Below, in pieces: positions 63,355 to 64,000 of a stretch of 64,000 bases of DNA; the stretch's first letter is position 1; the number at the start of each line of letters is the position of its first letter. The stretch spans positions 2,852,001 to 2,916,000 of the forward strand of contig NZ_CP108032.1 in assembly GCF_036169555.1 (NCBI RefSeq). Direction: 5' to 3'. Under the pieces are notes generated by a model. It searched no databases, had not been told where the DNA came from, and saw only the letters and a list, made by a program, of their open reading frames with translations. The position numbers were made by a program, and so were the translations under genes. The DNA is from Streptomyces sp. NBC_00306. Its GTDB lineage: Bacteria; Actinomycetota; Actinomycetes; Streptomycetales; Streptomycetaceae.

Positions 63355-64000
63355 CTCATGTGTCCGTTCGGCGGTTCCAGCTTCACTCCGACTCCCCGCA
63401 GCGTGTGCAGATAGCGGGGCCGTGCCGCGGTCTCACCGAGCTTGCGCCGCAGCCAGCTCAGATGGACGTCGATCGTCTGGTCGTCGCCGTAGCTCTGCTG
63501 CCAGACCTCGGCGAGGAGTTCCTTGCGCGGGACGACGACTCCGGGGCGGCCGGCCAGAAAGGCCAGCAGGTCGAACTCCCGGCGGGTCAGGTCCAGTGCC
63601 GTGCCGTCCAGCTCGGCCTGGCGGCGCAGCGGGTCGATGGACAGACCGCCGACCTGGATGACGCGCGAGGGCGGTACGTCGCCGGCGGCGACGCGCGAGC
63701 GGCGCAGGACGGCGGCCATGCGCGCGGACAGGTGCTCCACCGAGAAGGGCTTGATGAGGTAGTCGTCGGCACCGTCGTTGAGCAGCCGGACGATCTCGGT
63801 CTCGTCGTCCCGCGCGGTCGCGATGATCACCGGTACATCCGTGATGCCCCGCAGCATCTTCAGCGCCTCGGCCCCGTCCAGGTCCGGCAGACCGAGGTCG
63901 AGAATGACCACGTCGAACCGGAAATGGGCCACCTCACGCAGCGCCTCCAGGGCCGTGCCGACGCTCCGTACGGTGTGGGAGGCCTCGGTCAAGTGCCGGA
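63351..64000 (-). CDS. OmpR-family response regulator, 5' end cut by the window edge
   Basis: The visible part (about 216 residues) has most of a receiver domain with the phosphoacceptor Asp in FDVVILDLGLPDLDG and Lys in YLIKPFSVEHL. A winged-helix DNA-binding domain follows (LTRREFDLLAFLAGRPG, DVHLSWLRRKLGE, RGVGVKLEPP). Its stop overlaps the kinase start (ATGA). The start lies outside the window; a TTG at 63992 is internal and should not be used. Confidence 0.93.
   Translation of the reverse strand, partial: RHLTEASHTVRSVGTALEALREVAHFRFDVVILDLGLPDLDGAEALKMLRGITDVPVIIATARDDETEIVRLLNDGADDYLIKPFSVEHLSARMAAVLRRSRVAAGDVPPSRVIQVGGLSIDPLRRQAELDGTALDLTRREFDLLAFLAGRPGVVVPRKELLAEVWQQSYGDDQTIDVHLSWLRRKLGETAARPRYLHTLRGVGVKLEPPNGHMR

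Overview
The window is from a high-GC actinomycete, almost certainly Streptomyces. Reasons: codons end almost always in G or C; start/stop overlaps of the ATGA and GTGA type recur; Tat and lipoprotein exports are plentiful; a desABCD-type siderophore operon sits under DmdR1-type iron boxes; an AdpA-type regulator carries a TTA (bldA-dependent) codon; and ornA, tRNA-His and a cebR-cebEFG-bglC locus follow it. From memory, gene order from about 26.5 kb to 61 kb matches the conserved chromosomal core around SCO2774-SCO2799 of S. coelicolor. I see no phage, insertion sequence or CRISPR array.

Layout. 0-3.8 kb: LysR regulator, divergent EamA transporter, sugar-phosphate isomerase coupled to a MarR-GNAT fusion with a clear self-operator. 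4.1-8.8 kb: secreted GH3 N-acetylhexosaminidase, LppU-like lipoprotein, secreted S37 peptidase, small secreted protein. 8.9-13.7 kb: a single-chain, four-domain ABC exporter and a class A beta-lactamase-fold serine hydrolase. 14.1-16.8 kb: a TerD domain fused to a PD-(D/E)XK nuclease-like domain (the most unusual protein here), then a small lipoprotein. 16.9-20.5 kb: ABC-2 transporter divergent from a NarL-type two-component system. 20.6-26.4 kb: symporter, ureohydrolase and ThDP enzyme divergent from a PucR regulator, possibly guanidino-compound (arginine transaminase-like) catabolism. 26.5-30.1 kb: acyl-CoA dehydrogenase, thioesterase, a possible phosphatase, and a TetR regulator.

30.2-36 kb: a leucine/short-chain acyl-CoA operon (carboxyltransferase, biotin carboxylase-BCCP, HMG-CoA lyase, acyl-CoA dehydrogenase) divergent from the TetR gene, with two matching operators between them. 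36.1-43.2 kb: desferrioxamine uptake (desE, desF) and biosynthesis (desABCD), each preceded by an iron box. 43.3-48.2 kb: GH20 hexosaminidase, a DUF4429-SHOCT protein, a small conserved protein and glmS. 48.3-50.3 kb: acetate-type transporter, universal stress protein, small membrane protein. 50.7-52.7 kb: adpA, ornA, tRNA-His. 52.8-58.7 kb: cellobiose/cello-oligosaccharide uptake and hydrolysis with a perfect CebR box. 58.8-64 kb: S41 peptidase, CBM2-GH18 chitinase, and an OmpR-type two-component system whose regulator runs off the right edge.

Taken together the window is rich in polymer scavenging (chitin/cell-wall amino sugars, cellulose, peptides), iron acquisition and acyl-CoA catabolism, next to a master developmental regulator. 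Convergent gene pairs are often separated by long perfect hairpins.
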